DNA of 64,000 nucleotides from Saccharopolyspora endophytica (GTDB lineage: Bacteria > Actinomycetota > Actinomycetes > Mycobacteriales > Pseudonocardiaceae): contig NZ_JAGPXE010000009.1 of NCBI RefSeq assembly GCF_018070075.1, forward strand, positions 62,001-126,000. The letters are read 5' to 3'. Made by a program: the position numbers and the translations under genes. Below the pieces are notes generated by a model. That model worked only from the letters and a program-made list of their open reading frames with translations. It had not been told where the DNA came from and did no database searches. The first letter of the stretch is position 1. Each line of letters opens with the position of its first letter. Positions 43,289-52,870 of this stretch are shown here, in pieces.

Positions 43289-44418
43289 GCCGGCAGCACC
43301 ACCAGCTCGTGCGGCTGGTTGTTCACGCTCTCCACACCGTCGTCGGTGACGATCACGATGTCCTCGATCCGCGCGCCCCACTGGCCCTGCTGGTAGATGC
43401 CGGGTTCGACGCTGAAGGCCATCCCCGGTTCCAGGACCAGCTGGTTGCCGCCGACGATGTAGGGCTCCTCGTGCACGTCGAGACCGATGCCGTGACCGGT
43501 GCGGTGCACGAAGTTCTCGCCGAACCCGGCCGCGGCGATCGGCTCGCGGGCGGCGGCGTCGATGGACTCGGCGGTGACGCCGGGACGAACGGCTTCGACG
43601 GCGGCGCGCTGCGCGGCCTGCAGCACCGCGTAGGTCTCGCGCACGCCCGCCTGCGCCGGCTCGCCGATGGCGTAGGTGCGCGTGCAGTCGGAGTTGTAGC
43701 CGCTGGCGATCGGCCCGCCGATGTCGATGACGACCACGTCGCCGCGCTCGATGACCCGGTCCGACACCGAGTGGTGCGGGCTGGCGCCGTTGGCGGCGGA
43801 ACCGACGATGATGAAGGCGGCCTCGGTGTGGCCCTCGGCGAGGATGGCCTCGCCGATGTCGGCGCCGACCTCGGCTTCGGTTCGGCCGGGCTTGAGGAAC
43901 TCGGCCATCCGCGCGTGCACGCGGTCGATCGCCGCGCCGGCGTCGCGCAGCGCCTGCAGTTCGGCGGTGTCCTTGCGCATCCGCAGCTCGCGCAGCACCG
44001 GGGAGGCCAGCACCTGCTCGGCGCCGGGCAGCTTGGCGCGCAGCGGAAGGGTGTGCAGCGCGGGCATCGCGTCGGCCAGCGCGACCCGCGAGGGCGTGCC
44101 CAGCAGGTCGGCCACCATGCCGTGCGAGTCCTGCCCGTCGACCCAGGTCACGACCTCGATGCCGAGGTCGTCCAGCGGGACGTCGGCGTATCCGGGCGCT
44201 TCGAGCTTGGGCACCACCAACGCAGGTGCGCCCTGGGCCGGTAGCACCAGGCAGGTCAGCCGCTCGTGCGACTCTCCCCCTGCGCCCAGCAGGTACTGCA
44301 GGTCGGATCCGGGCGTGATCAGCAGCGCGTCGAGGTCGGACGCTGCTGCGGTCTGCGCGGCACGGGTCAGGCGAGCCGCGAGCACGGCGGGATCCTGCTT
44401 CAGCGAGACAGTGGCCAT
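43285..44418 (-). CDS. Xaa-Pro dipeptidase (M24, PepQ-like)
   Basis: 377 residues, pita-bread fold. Metal ligands are visible in order: VVVIDIGGPI and SGYNSDCTRTY (Asp), HRTGHGIG (His), FSVEPGIY (Glu) and ARIEDIVIV (Glu). An N-terminal creatinase-type domain precedes them. It cleaves peptides with Pro at the second position. It is coupled to the Lrp-type regulator. ATG at 44418. Confidence 0.92.
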   Translation of the reverse strand: MATVSLKQDPAVLAARLTRAAQTAAASDLDALLITPGSDLQYLLGAGGESHERLTCLVLPAQGAPALVVPKLEAPGYADVPLDDLGIEVVTWVDGQDSHGMVADLLGTPSRVALADAMPALHTLPLRAKLPGAEQVLASPVLRELRMRKDTAELQALRDAGAAIDRVHARMAEFLKPGRTEAEVGADIGEAILAEGHTEAAFIIVGSAANGASPHHSVSDRVIERGDVVVIDIGGPIASGYNSDCTRTYAIGEPAQAGVRETYAVLQAAQRAAVEAVRPGVTAESIDAAAREPIAAAGFGENFVHRTGHGIGLDVHEEPYIVGGNQLVLEPGMAFSVEPGIYQQGQWGARIEDIVIVTDDGVESVNNQPHELVVLPA

Positions 44419-44481
44419 GCTCCAAGCCTAATCCCGCAGCAGGACGACGCCGACCGCACGGTCCAGGCGTGCCGCGCCCGC

Positions 44482-44512
44482 GGGGACCGCCGAGCCGTGC
44501 CCGGCGGTCCCC
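44482..44512 (-). terminator. Terminator hairpin after the GH32 gene
   Basis: Perfect 11-bp stem (GGGGACCGCCG / CGGCGGTCCCC) with a 9-nt loop, starting 12 bp beyond the GH32 stop codon on its strand, before the peptidase gene. It ends the fructan/PTS operon. Confidence 0.8.
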
Positions 44513-44523
44513 CTCGGCGGCCG

Positions 44524-46062
44524 TCACGGGGCGAGATCGAAGACCTCCAGCTCGACGTGGGCTCCGGCGCCCTCGGCGAAGGCGGAGATCCGGTCGCTGC
44601 CCTCGTCGGGGAACACGAGGTCGGTCAGCACGGCGCGGCCACCGTGGGCGAACACCTCGACGCAGCTGCGGTCGGCGATGACCCGCAGCTCGACGGCGTC
44701 ACCGTCGACGGCCAGCGGTGTGCTGTGGCGGGCCGGGAAATCGGCGCTGACCTGCGCGCTCCCGGAACCTGTCCGGTCGACGAACAGCTCCCCGGCCGCG
44801 ACGTCGTAGCCGACCCGGGTCCGTCCGCCGGGCCCGGCGAAGACCTCCAGGCCCACGGCAGAGGCCGCACCGAGCTGGAACCGGGCGACGACGTCGACCG
44901 CGCTCCCCCGGAACTCCGCGCCGCCGCCCTCGGTGAGCGGACCGCTCCAGGCCCGCGGGTTGGCGCGGACTCCAGTGAGTTCCTCGACGGGCTGCTGCAC
45001 GAGCACCACCCCACCGCCGACACCGGTGGCGAGGCTCAGCTCGCGCGGCGTGCTCATCATCCCCCGCCACGGGTCGGTGGGGATCTTGTCGGCGTAGTTC
45101 CAGTTGCTGGTCCAGCCCAACCACAACCGGCGGCCGTCGGGCACGTCGGAGAACGACTGCGGGGCGTAGAAATCCGCGCCCCGGTCGACCCAGCGAACCT
45201 CCTCGGGCGAGCCGTCCGCGGTGAACCGGGTGCCGTCGAAATCGCCGGTGAAGTACTGGGTCGCCGATCCACCGGCGGGCCCGCCCGGGTTGATGCTGAC
45301 GACGAGAACCCACCGGGTGCGGGCGGGATCGCCGTCCACGGGCAGTTCGAAGAGGTCGGGGCACTCCCACACACCGCCGTGCGAGCCGTGATCGGCGCCG
45401 AACTCGCTGAGCAGCTCCCAGTCCCGGAGGTTCGCCGACCCGTGGATCTGGATGCGGTCGCCGGCGGCGACCAGCAGCACCCAGCGGCCGGTCCCCTCGT
45501 GCCAGAAGACCTTGGGGTCGCGGAAGTCCGCGATGCCGGGGTTCGGGATCACCGGGTTGTCGGCGTGCTTGGTCCAGGTGCGGCCGCGATCGGCGCTGTA
45601 GGCGATGCTCTGCTGCTGGCTCTCGCCCGCGCTGGTGTAGATCGCCACCAGACCTGGCTGCCCGTCGAAGAAACCGCTGGTGTCGTGGTGGTCGACCACG
45701 GCGCTGCCGGAGAAGATCTGGCCGAGCTCATCGGGTTCGAGCGCGACGGGTAATTCCTCCCAGCGCACCAGGTCCGGGCTCACCGCGTGCGCCCAGGACA
45801 TGTTGCCCCACTGGTCGCCGTGCGGGTTGTGCTGGCAGAACAGGTGGTACTCGCCCTCGAAGAACACCAGGCCGTTGGGGTCGTTGACCCAGTTGCGGGC
45901 CGGTGCGAAGCGCACCGCCGGGCGCCAGTGCGGAGTCTCCTCCGCGAAGGCCCGACCGGGCGTGGTCAGGCCTCCGAGCGCACCCAAGCCCAGCAGGGCT
46001 CCGGTACCGGCGAGGAATCGGCGACGTGGCAATGCGGTTCGGATGTGCTGGCGTGGCTGCAC
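44524..46062 (-). CDS. Tat-exported GH32 fructanase/sucrase
   Basis: 512 residues. N-terminal Tat signal PRRRFLAGTGALLGLGALGG. GH32 catalytic triad: nucleophile D61 in NWVNDPNG, transition-state D182 in FRDPKV, and acid E233 in VWECPDLF. The C-terminal beta-sandwich runs to the end. GTG at 46062 has AAGGAG upstream. It degrades extracellular fructans or sucrose and feeds fructose to the adjacent PTS. Last gene of the fru operon. Confidence 0.92.
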   Translation of the reverse strand: MQPRQHIRTALPRRRFLAGTGALLGLGALGGLTTPGRAFAEETPHWRPAVRFAPARNWVNDPNGLVFFEGEYHLFCQHNPHGDQWGNMSWAHAVSPDLVRWEELPVALEPDELGQIFSGSAVVDHHDTSGFFDGQPGLVAIYTSAGESQQQSIAYSADRGRTWTKHADNPVIPNPGIADFRDPKVFWHEGTGRWVLLVAAGDRIQIHGSANLRDWELLSEFGADHGSHGGVWECPDLFELPVDGDPARTRWVLVVSINPGGPAGGSATQYFTGDFDGTRFTADGSPEEVRWVDRGADFYAPQSFSDVPDGRRLWLGWTSNWNYADKIPTDPWRGMMSTPRELSLATGVGGGVVLVQQPVEELTGVRANPRAWSGPLTEGGGAEFRGSAVDVVARFQLGAASAVGLEVFAGPGGRTRVGYDVAAGELFVDRTGSGSAQVSADFPARHSTPLAVDGDAVELRVIADRSCVEVFAHGGRAVLTDLVFPDEGSDRISAFAEGAGAHVELEVFDLAP

Positions 46063-46120
46063 TGGTGCTCCTTTGCTCCAGTTTCCGTTGACCTTCGAAA
46101 GCCGTGGGCCGATGAGCCGG

Positions 46121-46396
46121 TCAGGCCGGGGTCTTGTCCAGGTCCTGCTCCAGCAGTGCGGCGAGTTCGTCGAGCGAGGTCTGGTCGGCGCAGGTCAGCT
46201 CGACCTCTTCGCCGTGGTGCGCGCCGAGGCCCATCACGCCCAGGACGCTGGCGGCGTCGACGGGTTCACCGGCCACGCCGTCGACGACCTTCGCGATCCG
46301 CACGGATTCGTTCTGGGCGGCAGCGGCTTGGGCGAACAGGGCGGCGGGGCGGGCGTGCAGGCCGACGGAGGCGGCGATGCGGACGCGGCGTTGCAT
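46121..46396 (-). CDS. ptsH: PTS phosphocarrier HPr
   Basis: 91 residues. Phosphorylatable His14 in ASVGLHARPAA. The region SVLGVMGLGA holds the serine used for HPr regulation in firmicutes; actinobacterial HPr may lack the kinase. ATG at 46396. It sits between the fructose EIIBC gene and the fructanase, in the same operon, receiving phosphate from the divergent enzyme I. Confidence 0.94.
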   Translation of the reverse strand: MQRRVRIAASVGLHARPAALFAQAAAAQNESVRIAKVVDGVAGEPVDAASVLGVMGLGAHHGEEVELTCADQTSLDELAALLEQDLDKTPA

Positions 46397-46442
46397 GCGG
46401 AGTTCCTCTCGGAAGTGGGTGCGGTGAGGTCTGTTTCGCGGG

Positions 46443-47915
46443 TCAGGCGGCGACTGCCGCTGCCTGCTCGGTGGTGGGCTCGGCGGCGGGTTCGCCGGAG
46501 GGCCGGCCGATCTGCTTGGCCACCAGCACCGCGGCGGCGGAGACCACGACGCCGACCACGATGGCCGCGAGGTACGGCAGCGGGTTTCCCACCAGCGGCG
46601 TCACGAAGATGCCGCCGTGCGGGGCGCGCAGCGTGGCGCCGAAGCTCATCGACAGCGCACCCGTGGTGGCCGCGCCGATCAGGGTGGACGGGATGATCCG
46701 CAGCGGGTCGGCCGCGGCGAAGGGGATCGCGCCCTCGGTGATGAACGAGGCGCCGAGCAGCCACGCTGTGCGCCCGTTGGCCCGCTCCGCCGGGGTGAAC
46801 AGGCTGCCGCGCACCGCCGAGGCCAGCGCGAGCGCCAGCGGCGGAACCATGCCGGCCGCCATCACCGCGGCCATGATCTCCAGCGACGTCGTGCCGCCGA
46901 TGCTCAGACCGCCGACGGCGAAGGTGTAGGCGACCTTGTTGATGGGCCCGCCCATGTCGAAGGCGATCATCGCGCCGAGCAGGGCGCCCAGCAGTGCGGC
47001 GTTGGCCCCGGAGAGCCCGGTGAGCCAGCCGGTGAGCGCCGTCATGGCCAGCGCGATCGGCTTGCCGACGACCACGAACATCAGCGCACCGACCACCAGC
47101 GTGCCGACCAGCGGCAGCACCACGACGGGCATGATCCCGGCGAGGCCGCGCGGCACCTTGACCGCCTTGAGCCCGGCGATCACGGCACCGGCGAGCAGTC
47201 CGGCGACCAGTCCGCCGAGGAATCCGGCGCCGACGGTCACGGCGATCGCTCCGCCGACGAATCCGGGTGCGATGGCGGGCCGGTCGGCGATGGCGAAGGC
47301 GATGAACCCGGCCAGCACCGGAACCAGGAACTCGAAGGCCGCGGACCCGATCTGGTTGGCCAGCGCCGCCCAGGAGACCAGGCTGGCCGCGTCGAACTGC
47401 TCGGTGACCGGGGGCGCGTCGGTGATCTGGTACCCGCCGAGCGCGAAGCTCAGCGCGATCAGCAGACCGCCCGCGGCGACGAACGGGATCATGTAGCTGA
47501 CGCCGGTCATCAACCACTGCCGCAACCGGCTGCCGAACCCGGCACCCGCGGTGACCTTGCTGTCCAGCGCGGGTTCGGAGTCGGCCGGTCGCCCGGGCTC
47601 GGCGACCTGCCGCCGGGCGGCGTCCGCCGCTCGTTCCAGCAGCGCGGAGGCGTCGTTGATGGCCTGCTTGACGGGGACCTCGACGACGGGTTTGCCGGCG
47701 AAGCGCTCCCGGTCCCGCACGCCGACGTCCACGGCGAAGATCACCGCGTCGGCGGCCTGGATGTCCTCTGCCGACAGCGGGGTCGACCCGGCGGAGCCCT
47801 GGGTTTCCACCTTCAGCTCGTCGCCCGCGTCCTTGGCGGCCTGTTCGAGCGCTTCGGCCGCCATGTAGGTGTGCGCGATCCCGGTCGGGCAGGCGGTGAT
47901 GGCCACGTACTTCAC
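46443..47915 (-). CDS. fruA: PTS fructose transporter subunit IIBC
   Basis: 490 residues. The EIIB domain starts KYVAITACPTGIAHTYMAAE, with the phosphorylated C9. A linker (about residues 105-125) leads to the EIIC membrane domain, about eight hydrophobic segments with FVAAGGLLIALSFALGGYQ. Start overlaps the EIIA stop (ATGA). It takes up fructose and yields fructose 1-phosphate. Confidence 0.94.
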   Translation of the reverse strand: MKYVAITACPTGIAHTYMAAEALEQAAKDAGDELKVETQGSAGSTPLSAEDIQAADAVIFAVDVGVRDRERFAGKPVVEVPVKQAINDASALLERAADAARRQVAEPGRPADSEPALDSKVTAGAGFGSRLRQWLMTGVSYMIPFVAAGGLLIALSFALGGYQITDAPPVTEQFDAASLVSWAALANQIGSAAFEFLVPVLAGFIAFAIADRPAIAPGFVGGAIAVTVGAGFLGGLVAGLLAGAVIAGLKAVKVPRGLAGIMPVVVLPLVGTLVVGALMFVVVGKPIALAMTALTGWLTGLSGANAALLGALLGAMIAFDMGGPINKVAYTFAVGGLSIGGTTSLEIMAAVMAAGMVPPLALALASAVRGSLFTPAERANGRTAWLLGASFITEGAIPFAAADPLRIIPSTLIGAATTGALSMSFGATLRAPHGGIFVTPLVGNPLPYLAAIVVGVVVSAAAVLVAKQIGRPSGEPAAEPTTEQAAAVAA

Positions 47916-48364
47916 GGCGAGACCTCCTCGCGGATGTAGGCGGCCAGCTCCGCCGGATCGGTGGCTTCGGTCAGCGTCTTCTTGAACTCCGCGCGCACCA
48001 GTCGCCGGGCGAGTGCGGCGAGCACGGTCATGTGCTCCTCGCCGCCTCCCTCCGGTGCGGCGATCAGGAAGATCAGCTTGGCGGGGCCGTCCTCGGCCCC
48101 GAAGTCGACGCCCGCGCTGCTGCGGCCGAAGGCCAGCGATGGCGTGGTCACCGCCGCCGAGCGGCAGTGCGGGATGCCGATGCCGCCTTCCAGCCCGGTG
48201 GGCATCTGCGCCTCGCGGGCGTCGATGTCGGCCAGGAAGGTGTCCAGGTCGGTGACCCGGCCGTCCTCGACCAGGCGCTGCGCCAGCTCGCGGACCACGG
48301 CTTTCCGGTCTGCGCCGGGCACTTCCAGCTCGACGAGGTTCTGGGTGATCAGTTCGGTAGTCAT
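47912..48364 (-). CDS. PTS fructose EIIA
   Basis: 150 residues, fructose/mannitol EIIA. The active His66 is in GIGIPHCRSAAV. Overlaps both neighbours by 4 bp (ATGA), so translation of fruK, EIIA and EIIBC is coupled. Phosphate passes from HPr to this domain and then to EIIB. Confidence 0.93.
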   Translation of the reverse strand: MTTELITQNLVELEVPGADRKAVVRELAQRLVEDGRVTDLDTFLADIDAREAQMPTGLEGGIGIPHCRSAAVTTPSLAFGRSSAGVDFGAEDGPAKLIFLIAAPEGGGEEHMTVLAALARRLVRAEFKKTLTEATDPAELAAYIREEVSP

Positions 48365-49305
48365 GCAGCCACTCCGCTGAGGCTCACTGTTGCGTCCACT
48401 GAGTCCACCCGCACCCGCTGCGGGTGGACGTCGTCCAGGCCGGGCATGCGGCTTCCCGCCAGCCCGACCGCGGCCGTGCCGTAGGCCACCGCGCTGCGCA
48501 GCGCCGTGGCCCCGGATGCGCTCGCGCGCAGGAATCCGGCGAGCATCGCGTCCCCGGCTCCGACGGTGCTGCGCACCTCGGCGGCCTCGCTCGTCGCGTG
48601 CCAAGCGCCGGTTCCGCTCACCAGCACCGCGCCGAGCCCGCCGAGGCTGACCAGCACGGTGCCCACCCCACCGGCCCGCAACCGGTGGGCGACGTCGAGC
48701 ACGTCCCCGAGGTCGCGCAGCGGGTCTCCCGCCAGTTCGGCGAGTTCGGCGAGGTTGGGTTTGATCAGGTCTGGTGCCGCCCGGCAGGCCAGTTCCAGGG
48801 GGAGCCCGGAGGCGTCCACCGCGACCCGGGTGCCCGCGGCCCGGGCCGACCCGACGATGCGGGCGTGCAGGTCCTGCGGGCATCCGTCGGGCAGGCTGCC
48901 GCAGGTCACCAACCACTCGGCCCGCCCGGCGAGCTCGATCACCGAGTTCTCCAGCGCCGCCACCTCGGACTCGCTGAGCCGCGGGCCGGGCTCGTTGAAC
49001 TTGCTGGTGGTCCCGTCGGCTTCCACGACCGCGATGTTGCTGCGGGTGGGCGCGTGCACCGGGACCTCGACCACCGGGACCGCTTCGGGTGCGAGGAGCT
49101 CGGCGAGCCGAGCCCCTTCGGCACCGCCGGAGGGCAGCACCGCCAGGGTGGGCACTCCTGCCGCGGCCAGCGCGCGGGCGACGTTCACGCCCTTGCCACC
49201 GGGGTCGAGGCGCACCTGCTTGGCGCGGTGCACGGCGCCGGGCGTGACCTGATCGACCTGAACGGTGCGGTCGAGGCTGGGGTTGGGGGTCACCGTCACG
49301 ATCAC
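48361..49305 (-). CDS. fruK: 1-phosphofructokinase FruK
   Basis: 314 residues of the PfkB family. N-terminus TVTPNPSLDRTVQVDQV and GGKGVNVARALAAAGV; C-terminal catalytic signature VGAGDAMLAGFLRA, with Asp as base. Converts fructose 1-phosphate to fructose 1,6-bisphosphate. GTG at 49305 overlaps the DeoR stop (GTGA). Confidence 0.95.
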   Translation of the reverse strand: MIVTVTPNPSLDRTVQVDQVTPGAVHRAKQVRLDPGGKGVNVARALAAAGVPTLAVLPSGGAEGARLAELLAPEAVPVVEVPVHAPTRSNIAVVEADGTTSKFNEPGPRLSESEVAALENSVIELAGRAEWLVTCGSLPDGCPQDLHARIVGSARAAGTRVAVDASGLPLELACRAAPDLIKPNLAELAELAGDPLRDLGDVLDVAHRLRAGGVGTVLVSLGGLGAVLVSGTGAWHATSEAAEVRSTVGAGDAMLAGFLRASASGATALRSAVAYGTAAVGLAGSRMPGLDDVHPQRVRVDSVDATVSLSGVAA

Positions 49306-50063
49306 GCCAGCACCACCTCCGCCTCGGTGGCCTCGAGCTCGTCGACGGCGGCGGCGTCCAGCCCGTCGTCGGTGATGATCAGGTCGATCTCGGAGAGCTC
49401 GGCGAAGCGGCTGAACTGGTCGTCGCCGTACTTGCTGTGGTCGGCCAGCAGCACCCGCTTGCGGCTCGCGGCCACCATCGCCGACTTCACCGCCGACTCG
49501 GCGGGGTCCGGCGTGGTGCAGCCCCGCGCCGCGGAGAAGCCGTTGGTGCCGAAGAAACCGACGTCCACGGTCAGCAGCCGCAGCACGTCCAGGGCCCAGG
49601 ATTCGACGGTGGCCAGGGTCGTGCCGCGCACCCGTCCACCGAGCAGGTGCACGTTGAAACCGTTCCTGGTGGCCAGCTGGTTCGCCGCGGGCAGCGAGTT
49701 GGTGACCACGGTCAGCTCGCGGTCGGCGGGCAGCAGCCCGGCGAGCCTGGCGGTGGTGGTTCCGCCGTCGAGCAGCACGGTTCCGCGTGCGGGCACCTGG
49801 TCCAGGGCCGCCTTGGCGATGCGCTCCTTCTTCTCGGCGTTGGTCTGGTCCCGCAGCGAGACCTCGGGTTCGAAGTCGAGCCGGTCGATGGCGATGGCTC
49901 CGCCGTAGACGCGTCGCAGCAGTCCTTGCCGCTCCAGCGCGGCGAGGTCGCGGCGGATCGTTTCGGGTGCCACCTCGAACTCGGCCGCTGCGGCGGTGAC
50001 GTCGATGCGTCCGTCGCGCCGTGCCCGCTGCGCCAGCAGCTGCTGGCGCTCCGCCCCGTACAT
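49302..50063 (-). CDS. DeoR-family regulator of the fructose operon
   Basis: 253 residues. N-terminal HTH: EFEVAPETIRRDLAALERQG. Sugar-phosphate domain: DGGTTTARLAGLL and GTNGFSAARG. The first gene of the operon, so it is probably autoregulated and senses fructose 1-phosphate. ATG at 50063; divergent from ptsI. Confidence 0.93.
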   Translation of the reverse strand: MYGAERQQLLAQRARRDGRIDVTAAAAEFEVAPETIRRDLAALERQGLLRRVYGGAIAIDRLDFEPEVSLRDQTNAEKKERIAKAALDQVPARGTVLLDGGTTTARLAGLLPADRELTVVTNSLPAANQLATRNGFNVHLLGGRVRGTTLATVESWALDVLRLLTVDVGFFGTNGFSAARGCTTPDPAESAVKSAMVAASRKRVLLADHSKYGDDQFSRFAELSEIDLIITDDGLDAAAVDELEATEAEVVLA

Positions 50064-50099
50064 GCCCGTTGCCCTCCGGTTGTTGTTTGGTGTTGCCTG

Positions 50100-50127
50100 A
50101 TTGTGCCCCTTGTTGTCATATTGTCAA
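50100..50127 (-). promoter_or_regulatory. Promoter of the DeoR-fruK-EIIA-EIIBC-HPr-GH32 operon
   Basis: Minus-strand -35 TTGACA (50122-50127) and -10 CACAAT (50100-50105), separated by 16 bp. Repeated TTGTTG/TGTTG tracts at 50080-50125 are candidate DeoR sites. It overlaps a possible plus-strand promoter for ptsI (TTGCCT 50093-50098, CATATT 50117-50122, spacer 18). Confidence 0.55.
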
Positions 50128-50174
50128 GGCTTCGAGAACACGAGGAAAAACCTCGGCACGGTAGGGAGTGGTGC

Positions 50175-51809
50175 ATGTCCACGCTGCGGGGAGTCGGTGT
50201 CAGCCCTGGCAGAGCGGCCGGCCCGGTCTTGTTGGTTCATGACCGGTTGCCCGAGCCCGATCGCGGGCCCGAGCCCGCCGACCCGACGGCCGAGGCCGCG
50301 CGGATCCGTCCCGCCGCGCAGGCGGTCGCCCGGCGTCTGCAGAAGCGGGCGGCGGCCACCGACGGCGAAGCCCGGTCCGTCCTGGAGGTGACGGCCGCGA
50401 TGGCCACCGACCCAGGTCTGCTCTCGGCCGCAGAACAAGCGGTCACCGGTCGGCGGCTGCCCGCCCCGCGCGCGGTCTTCGAGGCCTCCGAGCAGTTCTC
50501 GGACGCGCTGGCGGCGGCGGGCGGCTACCTGGCCGAACGCGTCCGGGACGTCCAGGACGTGCGGGACCGGATCGTCGCCGAGCTGTCCGGGACCGCCGCT
50601 CCGGGAGTGCCCGAGCCCGCCACGCCGAGCGTGCTGGTCTCGCGCGACCTGGCCCCGGCCGACACCGCCGATCTCGATCCCTCGATGGTGCTGGCCCTGG
50701 TGACCGAGGAGGGCGGCCCGACCAGCCACACCGCGATCCTGGCCAGGGCGCTGGGGATCCCGGCCGTGGTCGCCGCGCGCGGCGCGCTGGCGTCGGGCGC
50801 CGCCGGTGCGCGCGTGGACGGCGCGGCGGGCACGGTCGAGCTCGTCGCCGAACCCGTCACCGCCGAAGCGGCCACCCGATCCGAAACCCGGTGGCGCGGA
50901 ACGGGGAGGACCGCCGACGGCCACCCGGTGAAGCTGCTCGCCAACGTCGGCTCCCCCGCCGATGCCACGAACGCGATCGATGCGGGCGCGGAGGGCTCGG
51001 GGCTGTTCCGCACGGAGTTCTGCTTCCTGGACGCCACCGGCGAACCGTCCCCGGACGCCCAGCGCCAGTCCTACGCCGACGTTCTTCGCCCGTTCGCCGG
51101 AAAGCCCGTCGTGGTGCGCACTCTCGACGCGGGAGCGGACAAACCGCTGCCGTTCCTCGACATCGCCGCCGAGCCCAATCCCGCGCTGGGCGTGCGGGGT
51201 CTCCGCGTCGCCTTCGACCGCCCGGGCGTGCTGGACCGGCAGCTCGCCGCGATCGTCGCCGCCACCGAGGACACCGGTGCCGAGGTGTCGGTGATGGCAC
51301 CCATGGTGGCGACTCCGGGCGAGGCGGCGTGGTTCGCCGAGCGCGCCCGTGCCGCCGGGGTCGGTCGCGTCGGCGTCATGGTGGAAACCCCGGCCGCCGC
51401 GCTGTGCGCCGAGGAATTGCTGGCCGAAGTGGACTTCGCCAGCATCGGCACCAACGACCTCGCCCAGTACACCTGCGCCGCGGACCGCATGACCGGCGCG
51501 CTGGCCGCCCTCAACGACCCGTGGCAGCCCGCGCTGCTCCGGCTGATCGCCCTGCTGGGCGACGCGTCCGCGTCACAGGGCAAACCGGTGGGAGTGTGCG
51601 GCGAGGCGGCAGCCGACCCGCTGCTGGCGGGCGTCCTGGTCGGCCTGGGGGTCAGCAGCCTGTCGATGACCTCGGCAGCCCTGCCCGCGGTGGGTGAAGA
51701 ACTGGCCCGGCGTTCCCTGCCGGAGTGGCGCGCGGTCGCCGAGCGCGCGGTGTCCGCACCCGACCGCGTCCAGGCGCGCGAAAGGGCCCGGGCGGCCCTG
51801 GACGGCTGA
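50175..51809 (+). CDS. ptsI: PTS enzyme I
   Basis: 544 residues. Active-site His185 in EEGGPTSHTAILARALGIPA. The C-terminal PEP-binding barrel has GLFRTEFCFLD and later SIGTNDLAQYTCAADRM. ATG at 50175 follows AGGGAGTG. Starts the PTS phosphate relay, PEP to EI to HPr. Clustered with the fructose-specific genes and not elsewhere, so this PTS may be dedicated to fructose. Confidence 0.95.
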   Translation: MSTLRGVGVSPGRAAGPVLLVHDRLPEPDRGPEPADPTAEAARIRPAAQAVARRLQKRAAATDGEARSVLEVTAAMATDPGLLSAAEQAVTGRRLPAPRAVFEASEQFSDALAAAGGYLAERVRDVQDVRDRIVAELSGTAAPGVPEPATPSVLVSRDLAPADTADLDPSMVLALVTEEGGPTSHTAILARALGIPAVVAARGALASGAAGARVDGAAGTVELVAEPVTAEAATRSETRWRGTGRTADGHPVKLLANVGSPADATNAIDAGAEGSGLFRTEFCFLDATGEPSPDAQRQSYADVLRPFAGKPVVVRTLDAGADKPLPFLDIAAEPNPALGVRGLRVAFDRPGVLDRQLAAIVAATEDTGAEVSVMAPMVATPGEAAWFAERARAAGVGRVGVMVETPAAALCAEELLAEVDFASIGTNDLAQYTCAADRMTGALAALNDPWQPALLRLIALLGDASASQGKPVGVCGEAAADPLLAGVLVGLGVSSLSMTSAALPAVGEELARRSLPEWRAVAERAVSAPDRVQARERARAALDG

Positions 51810-51862
51810 GCGGATCGGCAGGTCGGGCGCGTGGTGCGGGCCGGACATGACAAGCTGGTCGC

Positions 51863-52792
51863 GTGACCGGACCTCTCATGCTCGTCGATTCGGCCGGGTT
51901 GTGGTTTCGCTCGTTCTACGCGCTGCCCGACTCGCTGACCGCCCCTGATGGCACGCCGGTGAACTCGGTGCGCGGCTTCTGCGACATGCTGGCGAAGCTG
52001 ATCACCGATCGCCGGCCGTCCCGCCTGGTCGCCTGCTTGGACAACGATTGGCGCCCGCAGTTCCGGGTCGACGCGCTGCCGTCGTACAAGACGCACCGGG
52101 TGGCCGTGGAAGACCCGGAGGCGGAGGAGGTGCCCGACACGCTCTCGCCGCAGATCCCGGTGATCCTGGAGGTCCTCGACGCCGCGGGCATCACCACTGC
52201 CGAGGCGGAGGGTTTCGAGGCCGACGACGTCATCGGCGCGCTGGCCGACCGCGAGCGCACCGACCCGGTGGAGGTCGTCACCGGCGACAGGGACCTGTTC
52301 CAGCTGGTCCGCGCAGAACCGCAGGTGCGGGTGATCTACATCGGAGCGGGCCTGGCCAAGGCCCAGGACTTCGGCCCCGGTGAGCTCGCCGAGAAGTACG
52401 CGCTGTCGCAGGAGCGGGCGGGTGCGGACTACGCGGAGATGGCGGTGCTGCGCGGAGACCCCTCCGACGGGCTGCCCGGCGTGGCGGGCATCGGCGAGAA
52501 GACCGCGGCGAAGCTGATCACCCAGTTCGGGTCCCTCGACGACCTGCTGCGGGCGGCCGCCGAAGGCGACGCCCGGCTGACCTCGCGGATCCGCACCAAG
52601 CTCAGCGAGTCCGCCGAGTACCTGGCGGCGGCCCCGGCCGTGGTCAACGTGGTCAGGAACGCGCCGGTCGTCATGGACCGCGAGTCCGACGCCATGCCCG
52701 CCGAGCCGGACCTCGACCGGCTGCGCGCGCTCCAGTCCACCTGGGGCCTCGGAGCCAGCATCGACCGCCTCATCGCAGCCCTCGAACAGTAG
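51863..52792 (+). CDS. Stand-alone 5'-3' exonuclease (PolI N-terminal-like)
   Basis: 309 residues, same fold as the PolI 5' nuclease with no polymerase domain. LMLVDSAGLWFRSFYAL (first Asp), EGFEADDVIGALAD, VTGDRDLFQLV and RGDPSDGLPGVAGIGEKTAA (metal Asp and HhH motif). GTG at 51863. Likely removes RNA primers or flaps. Confidence 0.9.
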   Translation: MTGPLMLVDSAGLWFRSFYALPDSLTAPDGTPVNSVRGFCDMLAKLITDRRPSRLVACLDNDWRPQFRVDALPSYKTHRVAVEDPEAEEVPDTLSPQIPVILEVLDAAGITTAEAEGFEADDVIGALADRERTDPVEVVTGDRDLFQLVRAEPQVRVIYIGAGLAKAQDFGPGELAEKYALSQERAGADYAEMAVLRGDPSDGLPGVAGIGEKTAAKLITQFGSLDDLLRAAAEGDARLTSRIRTKLSESAEYLAAAPAVVNVVRNAPVVMDRESDAMPAEPDLDRLRALQSTWGLGASIDRLIAALEQ

Positions 52793-52807
52793 GCATCACA
52801 ACGGTTT

Positions 52808-52844
52808 TGCCGGGCGCGGCGGGGAATCCTCACCGCGCCCGGCA
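52808..52844. terminator. Bidirectional terminator between exonuclease and Eis-like genes
   Basis: Perfect 12-bp stem (TGCCGGGCGCGG / CCGCGCCCGGCA) with a 13-nt loop, between the two convergent stops at 52792 and 52871. Confidence 0.8.
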
Positions 52845-52870
52845 GGTCGGAGCGAACCCGGTCGCGTCCA

